Below are positions 26,220 to 35,912 of a stretch of DNA of 64,000 nucleotides, piece after piece; within the stretch, counting starts at the first letter, position 1, and the number at the start of each line of letters is the position of its first letter. Where the stretch lies: the NCBI GenBank assembly GCA_964616825.1, contig CAZTSX010000008.1:65230-129229 (forward strand), read 5' to 3'. The position numbers were made by a program, and so were the translations under genes. The notes beneath the pieces are model-generated. The model had not been told where the DNA came from and did no database searches. It was given only the letters and a program-made list of their open reading frames with translations. Origin of the DNA: QYOJ01 sp964616825 (GTDB lineage Bacteria; Bacteroidota; Bacteroidia; Bacteroidales; FEN-979).

Positions 26220-29200
26220 GTGTTAAATAAGATCATTAAATTCTTTCTGGAGAACAAGTTGATCACATTTCTGTTACTTTTCTCATTGATCGCATGGGGT
26301 ATTGTGACAGCTCCCTTCAACTGGGATTTTGACTATTTCCCCAGGGATCCGGTCCCCGTCGATGCCATCCCTGATATTGGCGAGAACCAGCAAATTGTTT
26401 TCACTGAATGGCCGGGCAGATCTCCGCAAGATATCGAGGATCAGATTTCCTACCCGTTGACAACCGCGCTGCTTGGAATTCCTGGGGTAAAAACGATCCG
26501 TAGCAACTCCATCTTTGGGGTTTCCAGCATCTATATCATCTTTGAGGATGAGGTGGAGTTCTACTGGAGCAGGACAAGGATACTGGAAAAATTGAATTCC
26601 TTGCCTGCCGGAACATTACCTGAAGGGGTTACCCCGGCGTTGGGACCTGACGCCACAGCGTTAGGTCAGATCTTCTGGTATACACTGGAAGGCCGGGATA
26701 AAGAGGGAAATCCGGCCGGGGGCTGGGACCCTCATGAACTGCGTACCATCCAGGATTTTTATGTGCGTTATGCATTGACTTCTGCCAAGGGAGTGGCTGA
26801 GGTTGCTTCAATCGGAGGATTTGTCAAAGAGTACCAGGTTGATATTGACCCGAATGCCATGAAGGCACATGGAATAGATGTTGGTCAGGTCATGCAAGCC
26901 GTTAAAAAGAGTAACCTGGATATCGGTGCCCGAACCATTGAGTTTAACCGGGCTGAATACCTTGTCAGGGCCCTGGGATATGTGAAATCGCTGGAAGATC
27001 TTGAAGAGAGTGTGGTGACGGTCCGTGACAATGTCCCTATCCGGATCAAGGACATTGGAAAAGTGAACTACGGTCCGGCCACAAGAAGAGGGGGACTCGA
27101 CATGGGAGGATCGGAAGCGGTTGGAGGAGTGGTGGTTGCCAGGTACGGTTCAAATCCCATGGAGGTGATCAACAATGTAAAAGGTAAAATCACTGAGATC
27201 TCCAAGGGATTACCTATAAAAACAAATGATGACGGGACCGTTTCCAAAGTAACCATCGTTCCGTTTTACGACCGCACAGGTTTGATCAAAGAGACTCTTG
27301 GAACCCTGGAATCAGCGTTGACCGACGAGATCATCATCAGTATCATCGTCGTGATTATCCTGATGATGAACTTGCGGGCTTCACTGTTGATATCCAGCTT
27401 GTTACCCATTGGTGTCCTGATGACATTCATCATGATGAAGCAGTTTGGTGTAGATGCCAACATCGTGGCTCTCTCCGGAATTGCTATCGCTATTGGGGTG
27501 ATGGTCGATGTGGGGATAGTCATTACAGAAAACATTATCAGGCACCTCGACATGCCTGAAAACATTCATGCCCGGGGCAAAAAGCTACTTCAGGTTATCT
27601 ATACATCCACCACCGAGGTGGCCTCGGCTGTGATCACGGCACTCGCCACGACTATCGTTAGTTTCCTGCCGGTTTTTGCTATGGAGGCGGCTGAAGGGAA
27701 GCTCTTCCATCCATTGGCACTGACGAAAACATTTGCACTGGTCGCTTCTTTGGGGATCGGTATTTTCTTCATTCCTGCACTGGCCCACGTGGTATTTTCT
27801 ATTCGCTTCGATGTGAAGAAGATCAGAAGAATGTGGAACTACAGTCTGATCGCTGCCGGTATAGTTCTCTTTATTGTCTTCCACACCTGGGTTGTGCTGG
27901 CACTCATAGGATTTGGAATCAATAACCTGCTGGAATATCGCTGGCCTGAGAATAAGCGGAAGTTTGTAAATCTGATAAACATAGGGATCACATTGCTTAT
28001 CGTCCTTTATTTTCTGACCAAAGAATGGATGCCCTTAGGCTCTCAGAGCAGTATTTTTGTAAATATTCTCTTTGTTACAGCGATGATTTCCCTGGTGCTG
28101 GGTGTGCTGATCTGTATCGTCTATTTTTATACTTCAATCCTGAAATGGTGCCTGGCAAATAAATGGAAATTTCTGGGGATCCCGATCGTAGTTGTATTTT
28201 ATGGAATCCTGATATGGCAGGGTGCCGACCGGGTATTTGGTTTCATCCCCACCGGAACAGAGAAGATTGGATGGGATCTGCGCAAAACGCGATTCTGGAG
28301 CGGGTTTCATGGCCTTTTTCCTGGAATAGGGAAGGAGTTTATGCCTACCCTGGATGAAGGCTCGTTCCTCTTTATGCCCACTACAATGCCGCATTCCGGT
28401 ATTGAAGAGAACATAGAAGATATCCGGTTGGTTGATAAACGGGTAACATCGATTCCTGAAGTAGAGAGCACGATCGGGAAATGGGGTCGTGTGAATTCAG
28501 CGCTGGATCCCGCTCCCATTTCCATGTTTGAAAACCTGATCAACTACAAACCAGAATATATCCTGGATGAAAATGGTCACCGGCTCAGATTTAAGGTGGA
28601 TCGTGATGGTGACTACCTGTTAACAGATGGAAGTAATTACGATCCTGCTGAAGATGGCTTCCAACTGGTTGAAGAAGATCAGTTGATCGTTGATCCGGAT
28701 GGAGAGTATTTCCGGCAATGGCGTGACCACATCAAAACACCAAACGACATCTGGGATGAAGTTGTCGCCTTAACGAAAGTCCCGGGACTGACCTCTGCCC
28801 CGAAACTGCAGCCGATACAAACTCGCCTGATCATGCTTCAAACCGGGATGCGAGCCCCAATGGGTGTTAAAGTCTTCGGTCCTGACCTTTCATCAATTGA
28901 ACAAGCTGGTTATGAGATTGAAAAATATCTGAAAGAGGTCCCGGGAGTTGAGACTGCATCTGTTTTTGCTGATCGGGTGGTAGGTAAACCATATCTCGAG
29001 ATCGATATCAACCGGAAAGCCATTGCACGCTATGGCCTCACCATCGAAGATATCCAGAGGTATCTGGGAGGTGCCATTGGAGGGATGAAATTGAGCACAA
29101 CTGTTGAGGGGAGGGAGCGATTCCCCATACGGATGAGATATGCAAGAGAGTTCAGAGACAATCCGGATGATCTGAAAAAGGTATTGATCGCAACACCTTC

Positions 29201-30044
29201 TGGTGTTCAGGTTCCTCTCGGTGAACTGGCAGAGTTGACCTATAAAAGAGGACCTCAAATGATTAAAAGTGAAGATACCTTCCTGGTTGGTTATGTGATT
29301 TTCGACAAGAAACCTCAATTTGCAGAAGGCAATGTGGTGGAAGATGCCGAAGTGCTCCTGCAAAAGAAAATTGATGCTGGAGAACTAGTTCTTCCGGCAG
29401 GTGTCAGCTACCGGTTTACAGGAAATTACGAGAACCAGATACGCGCCACGAAACGTCTTTTGGTGGTTATTCCGATCTCTTTGATCATCATCTTCCTGAT
29501 CCTCTTTTTCCAATTCCGTTCAGTGACTACTACATCACTCATCTTCTCCGGTATTTTTGTTGCCTTTGCAGGAGGATTTCTGATGATCTGGTTATATGGA
29601 CAGGGATGGTTCATGGATTTCTCTGTTGCAGGGATGAACATGCGGGAGCTATTCCAGATGCAGACCATCAACCTGAGTGTGGCAGTTTGGGTGGGATTTA
29701 TCGCCCTTTTTGGTATTGCCACCGATGATGGTGTTATCATGGGCACTTACCTGATGCAGGTTTTCAAGAAGGAGAATCCTACCACTGTTCAGACTGTCAG
29801 AAAGGCTGTTTTGTCGGCCGGTACGAAACGAGTCAGACCTGCAATGATGACTGCGGCCACTGCCATCATTGCCCTGATCCCGGTTCTGACATCAACAGGT
29901 AAAGGAGCAGATATCATGCTGCCGATGGCCATCCCTCTGTTTGGGGGCATGACTATTCAGTTGATGACGATGTTTGTCGTCCCGGTGTTATACAGTATGT
30001 GGAAAGAAAAAAGTTTAAAAAAGAATCCAATAACATCCAACTAA
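26220..30044 (+). CDS. cusA: Heavy-metal efflux RND pump, CusA/CzcA type
   Basis: This 1274-residue inner-membrane pump starts with GTG at 26220. It shows the RND order: first helix (ITFLLLFSLIAWGIV), porter domain (VDAIPDIGENQQIVFTEWPGR), helix block with GIAIAIGVMVDVGIVITEN carrying the proton-relay Asp, second porter domain (GKPYLEIDINRKAIARYGL), and the last helix block. QTGMRAPMGVKVFGPD holds Met residues where CusA binds Cu(I). It is about 230 residues longer than E. coli CusA, with extra helices near 590-660 and an Asp-rich insert near 770-850. It works with the channel and adaptor encoded next. Confidence 0.93.
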   Translation: MLNKIIKFFLENKLITFLLLFSLIAWGIVTAPFNWDFDYFPRDPVPVDAIPDIGENQQIVFTEWPGRSPQDIEDQISYPLTTALLGIPGVKTIRSNSIFGVSSIYIIFEDEVEFYWSRTRILEKLNSLPAGTLPEGVTPALGPDATALGQIFWYTLEGRDKEGNPAGGWDPHELRTIQDFYVRYALTSAKGVAEVASIGGFVKEYQVDIDPNAMKAHGIDVGQVMQAVKKSNLDIGARTIEFNRAEYLVRALGYVKSLEDLEESVVTVRDNVPIRIKDIGKVNYGPATRRGGLDMGGSEAVGGVVVARYGSNPMEVINNVKGKITEISKGLPIKTNDDGTVSKVTIVPFYDRTGLIKETLGTLESALTDEIIISIIVVIILMMNLRASLLISSLLPIGVLMTFIMMKQFGVDANIVALSGIAIAIGVMVDVGIVITENIIRHLDMPENIHARGKKLLQVIYTSTTEVASAVITALATTIVSFLPVFAMEAAEGKLFHPLALTKTFALVASLGIGIFFIPALAHVVFSIRFDVKKIRRMWNYSLIAAGIVLFIVFHTWVVLALIGFGINNLLEYRWPENKRKFVNLINIGITLLIVLYFLTKEWMPLGSQSSIFVNILFVTAMISLVLGVLICIVYFYTSILKWCLANKWKFLGIPIVVVFYGILIWQGADRVFGFIPTGTEKIGWDLRKTRFWSGFHGLFPGIGKEFMPTLDEGSFLFMPTTMPHSGIEENIEDIRLVDKRVTSIPEVESTIGKWGRVNSALDPAPISMFENLINYKPEYILDENGHRLRFKVDRDGDYLLTDGSNYDPAEDGFQLVEEDQLIVDPDGEYFRQWRDHIKTPNDIWDEVVALTKVPGLTSAPKLQPIQTRLIMLQTGMRAPMGVKVFGPDLSSIEQAGYEIEKYLKEVPGVETASVFADRVVGKPYLEIDINRKAIARYGLTIEDIQRYLGGAIGGMKLSTTVEGRERFPIRMRYAREFRDNPDDLKKVLIATPSGVQVPLGELAELTYKRGPQMIKSEDTFLVGYVIFDKKPQFAEGNVVEDAEVLLQKKIDAGELVLPAGVSYRFTGNYENQIRATKRLLVVIPISLIIIFLILFFQFRSVTTTSLIFSGIFVAFAGGFLMIWLYGQGWFMDFSVAGMNMRELFQMQTINLSVAVWVGFIALFGIATDDGVIMGTYLMQVFKKENPTTVQTVRKAVLSAGTKRVRPAMMTAATAIIALIPVLTSTGKGADIMLPMAIPLFGGMTIQLMTMFVVPVLYSMWKEKSLKKNPITSN

Positions 30045-30046
30045 CG

Positions 30047-31303
30047 ATGAAAGTACAACACAATATAAAAATCGTTTTATTCACCTTACTGTTTGTTCCC
30101 GGCATCTTTTTGCGGGCGCAGGATATGCTGGACAGCTATCTCCAGGACGCAGCGAATCATAATCCTGAACTGAAGAGCCGATTCAGTGAATACATGGCGT
30201 CCTTGGAAAAAATCCCACAAGTTGGGACATTGCCTGATCCAACGGTTGCTTTCGGATACTTTATAATGCCTGTCGAAACAAGGGTAGGACCCCAGCGTGC
30301 GAGAATATCAGCAAGCCAGATGTTTCCCTGGTTTGGGACATTGGGAGCACGGAAAGATGTAGTTGCTGAAGTGGCTAAGTCGAAATACGAGGCTTTTCAG
30401 GAGGCGAAATCGAAATTGTTCTTTACGATTAAATCAGCATGGTACACCATCTATTTTACTGAAAAAGCAATCGATATCACACTCCACAACATCCGGTTGC
30501 TACAAACTTTCAGGAAGCTGTCGCTGATCAAAGTGAGATCGGGACTGGCCTCTTCGGTAGATGTGTTGCGGGTGGATATGGAGATCGCTGACCTGGAGAA
30601 CCAGTTACTGCTGCTGAAAGATAATCTCAATAATCAGCAGGTTGCTTTTAACAATCTACTTAATGTGGAAGAGCAACGGGAAGTAACCGTTCCGGATACT
30701 TTATCTGAAGCAGGTTTCAACATGTCATTTGGTATGATACTGGATAGCATAAAAAGAGGGAACCATCAATTGCTTCAACTTGAGTTCATGGAAGCATCCT
30801 ACATGGAACAGGAACGGGCAGCAAGAAAAATGGGAGCTCCCGGGTTTAAAGTAGGGATCGATTACATCGTTGTTGGAAAGAGCAGTAATCCCACGCTCAG
30901 TTCATCTGAATCGGGCAGAGATGCTATTCTTTTTCCGACTGTGGGGATCACACTTCCTCTCTACCGGAAGAAGTACAATGCAATGGTCAGGGAGGCTGTG
31001 TTGATGCAGGAAGCCACAGAGTATAAAAAGGTTAACCAGGTAAACGTTCTGGAGACCACCTTCGCCAAAACAAAGAAAGAGTTTAATGATGCTGAAAGAC
31101 GCATCCCCTTCTACCAGGGACAGCAGGAACTTGCTGTGAAAACAATGAATATCCTGGAAACGGAGTATGCTACGAGCGGGAAAAATTTTGAAGAGATACT
31201 TAGAGTGGAACGACAGCTACTGAAATATCGCCTTCAGCTTGAAAAGGCACGGGCAGACAAACAGGCTGCTATCGCATTTATCAATTATTTAATGGGTCAA
31301 TAA
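30047..31303 (+). CDS. TolC-family outer-membrane efflux channel (CusC-like)
   Basis: The ATG at 30047, two bases after the pump stop, gives 418 residues with a signal peptide ending FLRAQD and two repeats of long coiled helices (LQDAANHNPELKSRFSEYM; NILETEYATSGKNFEEIL), the TolC/OEP pattern. It forms the outer-membrane exit duct for the RND pump. The order pump-channel-adaptor, all on one strand with short gaps, indicates one operon. An upstream in-frame start at 29999 lies within the pump gene and is not used. Confidence 0.9.
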   Translation: MKVQHNIKIVLFTLLFVPGIFLRAQDMLDSYLQDAANHNPELKSRFSEYMASLEKIPQVGTLPDPTVAFGYFIMPVETRVGPQRARISASQMFPWFGTLGARKDVVAEVAKSKYEAFQEAKSKLFFTIKSAWYTIYFTEKAIDITLHNIRLLQTFRKLSLIKVRSGLASSVDVLRVDMEIADLENQLLLLKDNLNNQQVAFNNLLNVEEQREVTVPDTLSEAGFNMSFGMILDSIKRGNHQLLQLEFMEASYMEQERAARKMGAPGFKVGIDYIVVGKSSNPTLSSSESGRDAILFPTVGITLPLYRKKYNAMVREAVLMQEATEYKKVNQVNVLETTFAKTKKEFNDAERRIPFYQGQQELAVKTMNILETEYATSGKNFEEILRVERQLLKYRLQLEKARADKQAAIAFINYLMGQ

Positions 31304-31318
31304 AAAAAAGAAAAGATA

Positions 31319-33061
31319 ATGAAAACAAAAAAGAAAATGTGGATAAAATTCAGGTTTAATAAAAGAGATATCCTTTTGATCGCTATTCCGCTGATCACGG
31401 GTTTATTCTTTGGATGGCTATTTTTTCATGGAGCAGGGAGTGGACCAACTGCTTCAGTAAGTCAGGTAGAACAAGAACATGGGAATGAAGAAGCCACCAT
31501 CTGGACCTGCTCCATGCACCCGCAAATTCGGATGGATCACCCGGGTTTATGCCCAATTTGTGCGATGGATCTTATACCACTGGATAATTCTTCACAGGAT
31601 AGCGAAATCTATAGCGCTGACGAGATCCTGCTAACAGAATCTGCCATGAAACTGGCTGATGTTCAAACCATCCATGTCAACAGAACCTATCCGGATAAGC
31701 AGGTCTTATTATTGGGAAAGGTAATGGCTGATGAACGGAATATCACAGAGTTAACAGCAAGATTTGGTGGAAGGATTGAGAAGTTATTCGTCAACTTCAC
31801 CGGCCAGAAAGTCAACAAAGGAGAGAAACTGGCTACGATCTATTCTCCCGACCTGGTCACAGCACAAAGAGAGCTTCTTGAGACCCTGGAGTATAAATTG
31901 ACTAATCCTGAATTTTACAAGGCTACAAGAAACAAATTGAAACTCTGGGATCTGACCGAAGAGCAGATTACCGCTATTGAAGAACTCGGGGAGCCACAGA
32001 GTTTCTTTGATGTGCTTTCACCGATCTCAGGAACGGTTACCATGCGGCATGTAGCTCTCGGTGACTATGTAAAAGAGGGAAGTGCCTTGTTTCAGGTCAT
32101 CGATCTTACGAAGGTATGGGTCATGTTTGAAGCTTACGAGAGCGATCTGCCCTGGATTTCGTTAGGCGATAAGATAATCTATACAATCCAATCGATCCCT
32201 GGAAAACAATTCAAAGGAAGAATTGATTTTATTGAACCGTTTATCAACCCAAAAACCAGGGTATCCATGGTAAGGGTCGAACAACGGAATCCCGGACTAA
32301 AATTAAAACCAGGGATGTTCGCTAATGGTGTCATCACCTCGCGAATTGCATGGAACCGAAAGGATCTTGTGATACCGAAAACGGCTGTATTATGGACTGG
32401 AAAAAGGGCTGTTGTCTATGTGAAAGCTCCTGGACGGGATCAGCCAACCTTTCAATACCGTGAAATCATACTTGGACCTGCAGCAGGTGACTTTTACGTT
32501 GTAGCAGAAGGGCTCAAAGAGGGAGAAGAGATTGCTGTGAATGGTGTGTTTAAGATCGATGCTGCGGCGCAACTGGCAGGAAAACCTAGCATGATGAATC
32601 CGTCAGGAGGCAAAGATCCTCGGTTTGCAAAACAGATTAAAACTGTCTACGATACCTATATTAAAATGAGTGTTGCCTTTGTGAATTCAGATCCTGACAA
32701 GGTGAAGCAACTCTCATCGAAGGTTCTTGAAGCAACGGAAAAGACGGATATGAAATGGCTGAAAGGTTCATCTCATAACATCTGGATGAAACAACTCCCG
32801 GTTCTTGAAAATACCCTGGAGAAGATTGGAAACAGTCGTGAACTGGAAACGCAGCGGGCAGCTTTTGCAGGATTTAATCTTGCATTTTATAAAGTCATCA
32901 AAGCGTTTGGACTGGGAAACAATACTACCTATTACCAGTATTGCCCCATGGCCCTTGGCGATAAAGGAGCATATTGGTTTAGTAATACAAAGGATATCCG
33001 TAATCCCTATTTCGGTGATGCGATGCTGAAATGCGGGGAAACGAGGGAGATAATTAAATAA
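31319..33061 (+). CDS. cusB: RND efflux periplasmic adaptor with metal-binding and DUF3347 domains (CusB-like)
   Basis: The 580-residue protein has a membrane anchor (ILLIAIPLITGLFFGWLFF), then a heavy-metal-binding domain at about 60-83 (WTCSMHPQIRMDHPGLCPIC), an adaptor core with lipoyl and beta-barrel segments (LFVNFTGQKVNKGEKLATIY; SGTVTMRHVALGDYVKEGS), and a C-terminal DUF3347 domain from about 435 (KTVYDTYIKMSVAFVNSD; CPMALGDKGAYWFS) that probably binds metal too. It links the pump and channel and likely loads Cu(I) or Ag(I). This three-domain form is common in Bacteroidetes. Confidence 0.9.
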   Translation: MKTKKKMWIKFRFNKRDILLIAIPLITGLFFGWLFFHGAGSGPTASVSQVEQEHGNEEATIWTCSMHPQIRMDHPGLCPICAMDLIPLDNSSQDSEIYSADEILLTESAMKLADVQTIHVNRTYPDKQVLLLGKVMADERNITELTARFGGRIEKLFVNFTGQKVNKGEKLATIYSPDLVTAQRELLETLEYKLTNPEFYKATRNKLKLWDLTEEQITAIEELGEPQSFFDVLSPISGTVTMRHVALGDYVKEGSALFQVIDLTKVWVMFEAYESDLPWISLGDKIIYTIQSIPGKQFKGRIDFIEPFINPKTRVSMVRVEQRNPGLKLKPGMFANGVITSRIAWNRKDLVIPKTAVLWTGKRAVVYVKAPGRDQPTFQYREIILGPAAGDFYVVAEGLKEGEEIAVNGVFKIDAAAQLAGKPSMMNPSGGKDPRFAKQIKTVYDTYIKMSVAFVNSDPDKVKQLSSKVLEATEKTDMKWLKGSSHNIWMKQLPVLENTLEKIGNSRELETQRAAFAGFNLAFYKVIKAFGLGNNTTYYQYCPMALGDKGAYWFSNTKDIRNPYFGDAMLKCGETREIIK

Positions 33062-33065
33062 TTAC

Positions 33066-33116
33066 GAAGTACGATTTTCGATTTTCGATTATCAAACATC
33101 CAACATCCAATTAACT
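33066..33116. repeat. 7-bp tandem repeats (CGATTTT and CATCCAA)
   Basis: Between the adaptor and HMA genes, heptamers CGATTTT, CGATTTT, CGATTAT pass into two copies of ACATCCA. Two unit families thus join in one tract. Confidence 0.75.
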
Positions 33117-33144
33117 CTAATACAAACCTTTAAATTTAAAAACA

Positions 33145-33531
33145 ATGAAAACAAAATCAATGATGTTAATCGCAGGGCTGCTGTTTATCGGCATGACCTC
33201 ACTGTTTGCCAGGGATGGCAAAACGGAGAAAATCACTGTGCACGGTAAATGCGGCATGTGTAAAAGCCGGATCGAAAAAGCGGCCAAATCAGTTGAAGGT
33301 GTGGCAAAGGCCTCATGGGATGCTGCGGAGAAGGTACTCACCGTGAAATATGATGCAGGCACGACAACTGTTCTGGAGATCGAACAGGCCGTGGCCAAGG
33401 CCGGACACGATACAGAAAATGTAAGAGCTGATGATAAAGTCTATGACAAATTACATGGTTGCTGCAAATATGAACGTCCTGACTTCAAAAAGAAAGTTGT
33501 AAAAAAAGGACATGAAGGTCACACTCATTGA
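33145..33531 (+). CDS. Exported heavy-metal-associated (HMA) domain protein
   Basis: This 128-residue protein has a signal peptide (MLIAGLLFIGMTSLFA) and one HMA fold with the metal motif CGMC (C36, C39) in KITVHGKCGMCKSRIEKAA. A second Cys pair (HGCCKYERPDF) and a His-rich end (HEGHTH) add possible ligands. It likely carries Cu(I) in the periplasm to the efflux system. Its stop overlaps the start of the TonB receptor gene, so the two are translationally coupled. Confidence 0.88.
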   Translation: MKTKSMMLIAGLLFIGMTSLFARDGKTEKITVHGKCGMCKSRIEKAAKSVEGVAKASWDAAEKVLTVKYDAGTTTVLEIEQAVAKAGHDTENVRADDKVYDKLHGCCKYERPDFKKKVVKKGHEGHTH

Positions 33532-35888
33532 CCATCACAGGAATTTATAAACACTCTGGAATAATCCTGATCACGGGTGTACTGTTTCTGCTGACCTCGA
33601 CTATCGGTCCGGGTTTGCAGGGACAGTCTGTCCATGGTTTTGTCTATGAGCAAAACGACCGGAATCAGCAAATTCCATTGGTTGGAGTGAATGTTTACTG
33701 GTTGGGGACAACCCAGGGAACGTTTACTGATGCCGAAGGAAATTTTGTTCTCTCCACTGGCGGAAATACCGATCACCGGCTGGTTTTCAGCCTGGTTGGA
33801 TATACGAAAGACACCATAGCAGTTTCGACAGATTTTCAGTCTGTCGAACTCGAGATGCATCCTGATGAACTGTTGCTTGGAGAGGTGGAAGTTGTTGGAA
33901 GAATAGAGGATTCCTACCTTTCTAGACTCAATCCGCAGTATACCCAGGTGATCACCGGTGGGGAGCTTGAACGGGCAGCCTGTTGCAACCTGGCTGAGAG
34001 TTTTGAGACTAACGCTTCTGTGGATGTCTCTTACAGCGATGCTATTTCCGGAGCCCGGCAGATCCAGTTGCTTGGATTGTCTGGTTTATACAGTCAGATC
34101 ATGACGGAGAATGTTCCGTTGATATCCGGACTGGCCGCACCTTATGGCCTGACCTACATCCCAGGGCCGTGGATGGAGTCGATCCAGATATCCAAAGGCT
34201 CCTCAACAGTGGCAAACGGGTACGAGTCTATCACCGGTCAGATCAATGTGGAATATAAAAAGCCGGAAGATAGCGAAAAACTGTTCTTGAATCTATATGG
34301 GAACAGCAACCTGCGAGTAGAGCTGAATGGAAACGGAACCATCCGGATCAATGATAAACTCAGTACCATGCTGCTGGTTCATGGCAGCGACAGACGCCAC
34401 AAATTTGACCGGAATGGCGATGGTTTCATGGATCTGCCTCTCTCTACCACGTTGACGGCCATGAACAGGTGGGACTTTATCAATCCCGGAAAATTCAGTT
34501 CAAGGTTTGCTGTCAAATACCTTTACGAAGACCGCAACGGTGGTCAGATGGCATTTGATCCCAATTCTTTCACCTTCGATACATCCGGGATCAGCAATAA
34601 CAAAAAGAAGTACGGTATTGGCATCACCACCAATCGCCTGGAGATGTTCTGGAAGAATCGATTCTTATTGGGTCAATTCGGAAACACATCCATGGATGTC
34701 AATTTCTCCGGTATCAACCATCATCAGGATGGCTATTATGGGATCAACAAGTACCATGGACATGAACAACGATTTCATGCGATGGGCGCCATCTCCACAG
34801 GATTCAACGAGAATATGCACAAGATATCTGCTGGCATCAGTTATTCCCTGGATGATTATTCAGAGAACTATGCCCAGCACCAGCTTTCCTATGATAAATA
34901 CTTATCGTCAGGAATGATGAGTAATGGACTCTATCCAATAACAAGGGATACATTAGTCAACTTAAATATGGACCGTACCGAGTGGGTCGCTGGAGCTTTC
35001 CTGGAATACACGTTTGACCTCTGCCCTCTGTTTATCCTGATTGCCGGCGTTCGGGTGGATTATAACAACCTGTATGGTGTGCTTTTCACGCCCAGATTGC
35101 ATCTCAGGCATCAGATCAATGAGTCCATGATCATCCGCGGCTCGGTGGGAAAAGGCTACCGGACAGCGAATCTGCTGGCAGAAAATAGCAACCTGTTCGT
35201 GAGTCAGCGGGTATGGCATTTGAACGAAACCCTCGATCAGGAGGAGGCGTGGAACTTCGGATTCAATCTCGCCAAGGATTTCAACCTGTTCAAGCGTGAT
35301 GCGCAAGTCAGCTTCGACATCTATCAGACCAGTTTCGTGAACCAGGTGATTGTGGATGTGGATAGCATCCCGACGGAGGTCTTTTTCTATAACCTCGATG
35401 GGAGCTCATACTCAATCAGCTTGCAGACTCAGCTTACAGTAAGGCCCATAGAGGGATTTGTGGTTACGGCCGCCTTCCGTCTCAACGATGTAAAGGTGAC
35501 CGAAGGGGGAAGGCTGAAAACCAAAGCCATGGCGAATGCATATAAAGGACTTTTATCATTGTCCTATACCACATTATCAGAACAGTGGGAGTTTGACCTG
35601 ACAGGCCAGTTGAACGGTCCGGCCCGGCTTCCCGATTCCGATAAACTTCCTGAAGAGTTCAAGCAGTCATCTTATTCGCCAGTATGGTTTAACCTGATGG
35701 CTCAGGTCTCCCGAAAAATAAATAAGTTTGAGATATATGTGGGAGGAGAGAACCTGACCAACTTCCGGCAACTGGATCCGATCAGACAATATCAAGCACC
35801 TTATCGTCCCTATTTTGATGGTTCCATGGTTTGGGGCCCGATTACCGGGATCTCGGTTTACGCAGGTGTAAGGTATACGTTGAAGTAG
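33528..35888 (+). CDS. TonB-dependent receptor of the heavy-metal locus
   Basis: The 786-residue protein starts at TTG 33528, overlapping the HMA stop (TTGA). The signal peptide (GVLFLLTSTIGPGLQGQS) begins shortly after, so no later ATG would work. A carboxypeptidase-like domain lies at about 33-112, the plug starts near 140 (YTQVITGGELERAACCNLAES), and a barrel follows with the C-terminal strand ending YAGVRYTLK. Receptors of this kind next to Cus-type genes are often linked to copper; whether it imports or exports is unknown. It closes the operon. Confidence 0.88.
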   Translation: MTITGIYKHSGIILITGVLFLLTSTIGPGLQGQSVHGFVYEQNDRNQQIPLVGVNVYWLGTTQGTFTDAEGNFVLSTGGNTDHRLVFSLVGYTKDTIAVSTDFQSVELEMHPDELLLGEVEVVGRIEDSYLSRLNPQYTQVITGGELERAACCNLAESFETNASVDVSYSDAISGARQIQLLGLSGLYSQIMTENVPLISGLAAPYGLTYIPGPWMESIQISKGSSTVANGYESITGQINVEYKKPEDSEKLFLNLYGNSNLRVELNGNGTIRINDKLSTMLLVHGSDRRHKFDRNGDGFMDLPLSTTLTAMNRWDFINPGKFSSRFAVKYLYEDRNGGQMAFDPNSFTFDTSGISNNKKKYGIGITTNRLEMFWKNRFLLGQFGNTSMDVNFSGINHHQDGYYGINKYHGHEQRFHAMGAISTGFNENMHKISAGISYSLDDYSENYAQHQLSYDKYLSSGMMSNGLYPITRDTLVNLNMDRTEWVAGAFLEYTFDLCPLFILIAGVRVDYNNLYGVLFTPRLHLRHQINESMIIRGSVGKGYRTANLLAENSNLFVSQRVWHLNETLDQEEAWNFGFNLAKDFNLFKRDAQVSFDIYQTSFVNQVIVDVDSIPTEVFFYNLDGSSYSISLQTQLTVRPIEGFVVTAAFRLNDVKVTEGGRLKTKAMANAYKGLLSLSYTTLSEQWEFDLTGQLNGPARLPDSDKLPEEFKQSSYSPVWFNLMAQVSRKINKFEIYVGGENLTNFRQLDPIRQYQAPYRPYFDGSMVWGPITGISVYAGVRYTLK

Positions 35889-35912
35889 GAGGTAAGAGGA
35901 TTTTTCTTCATG

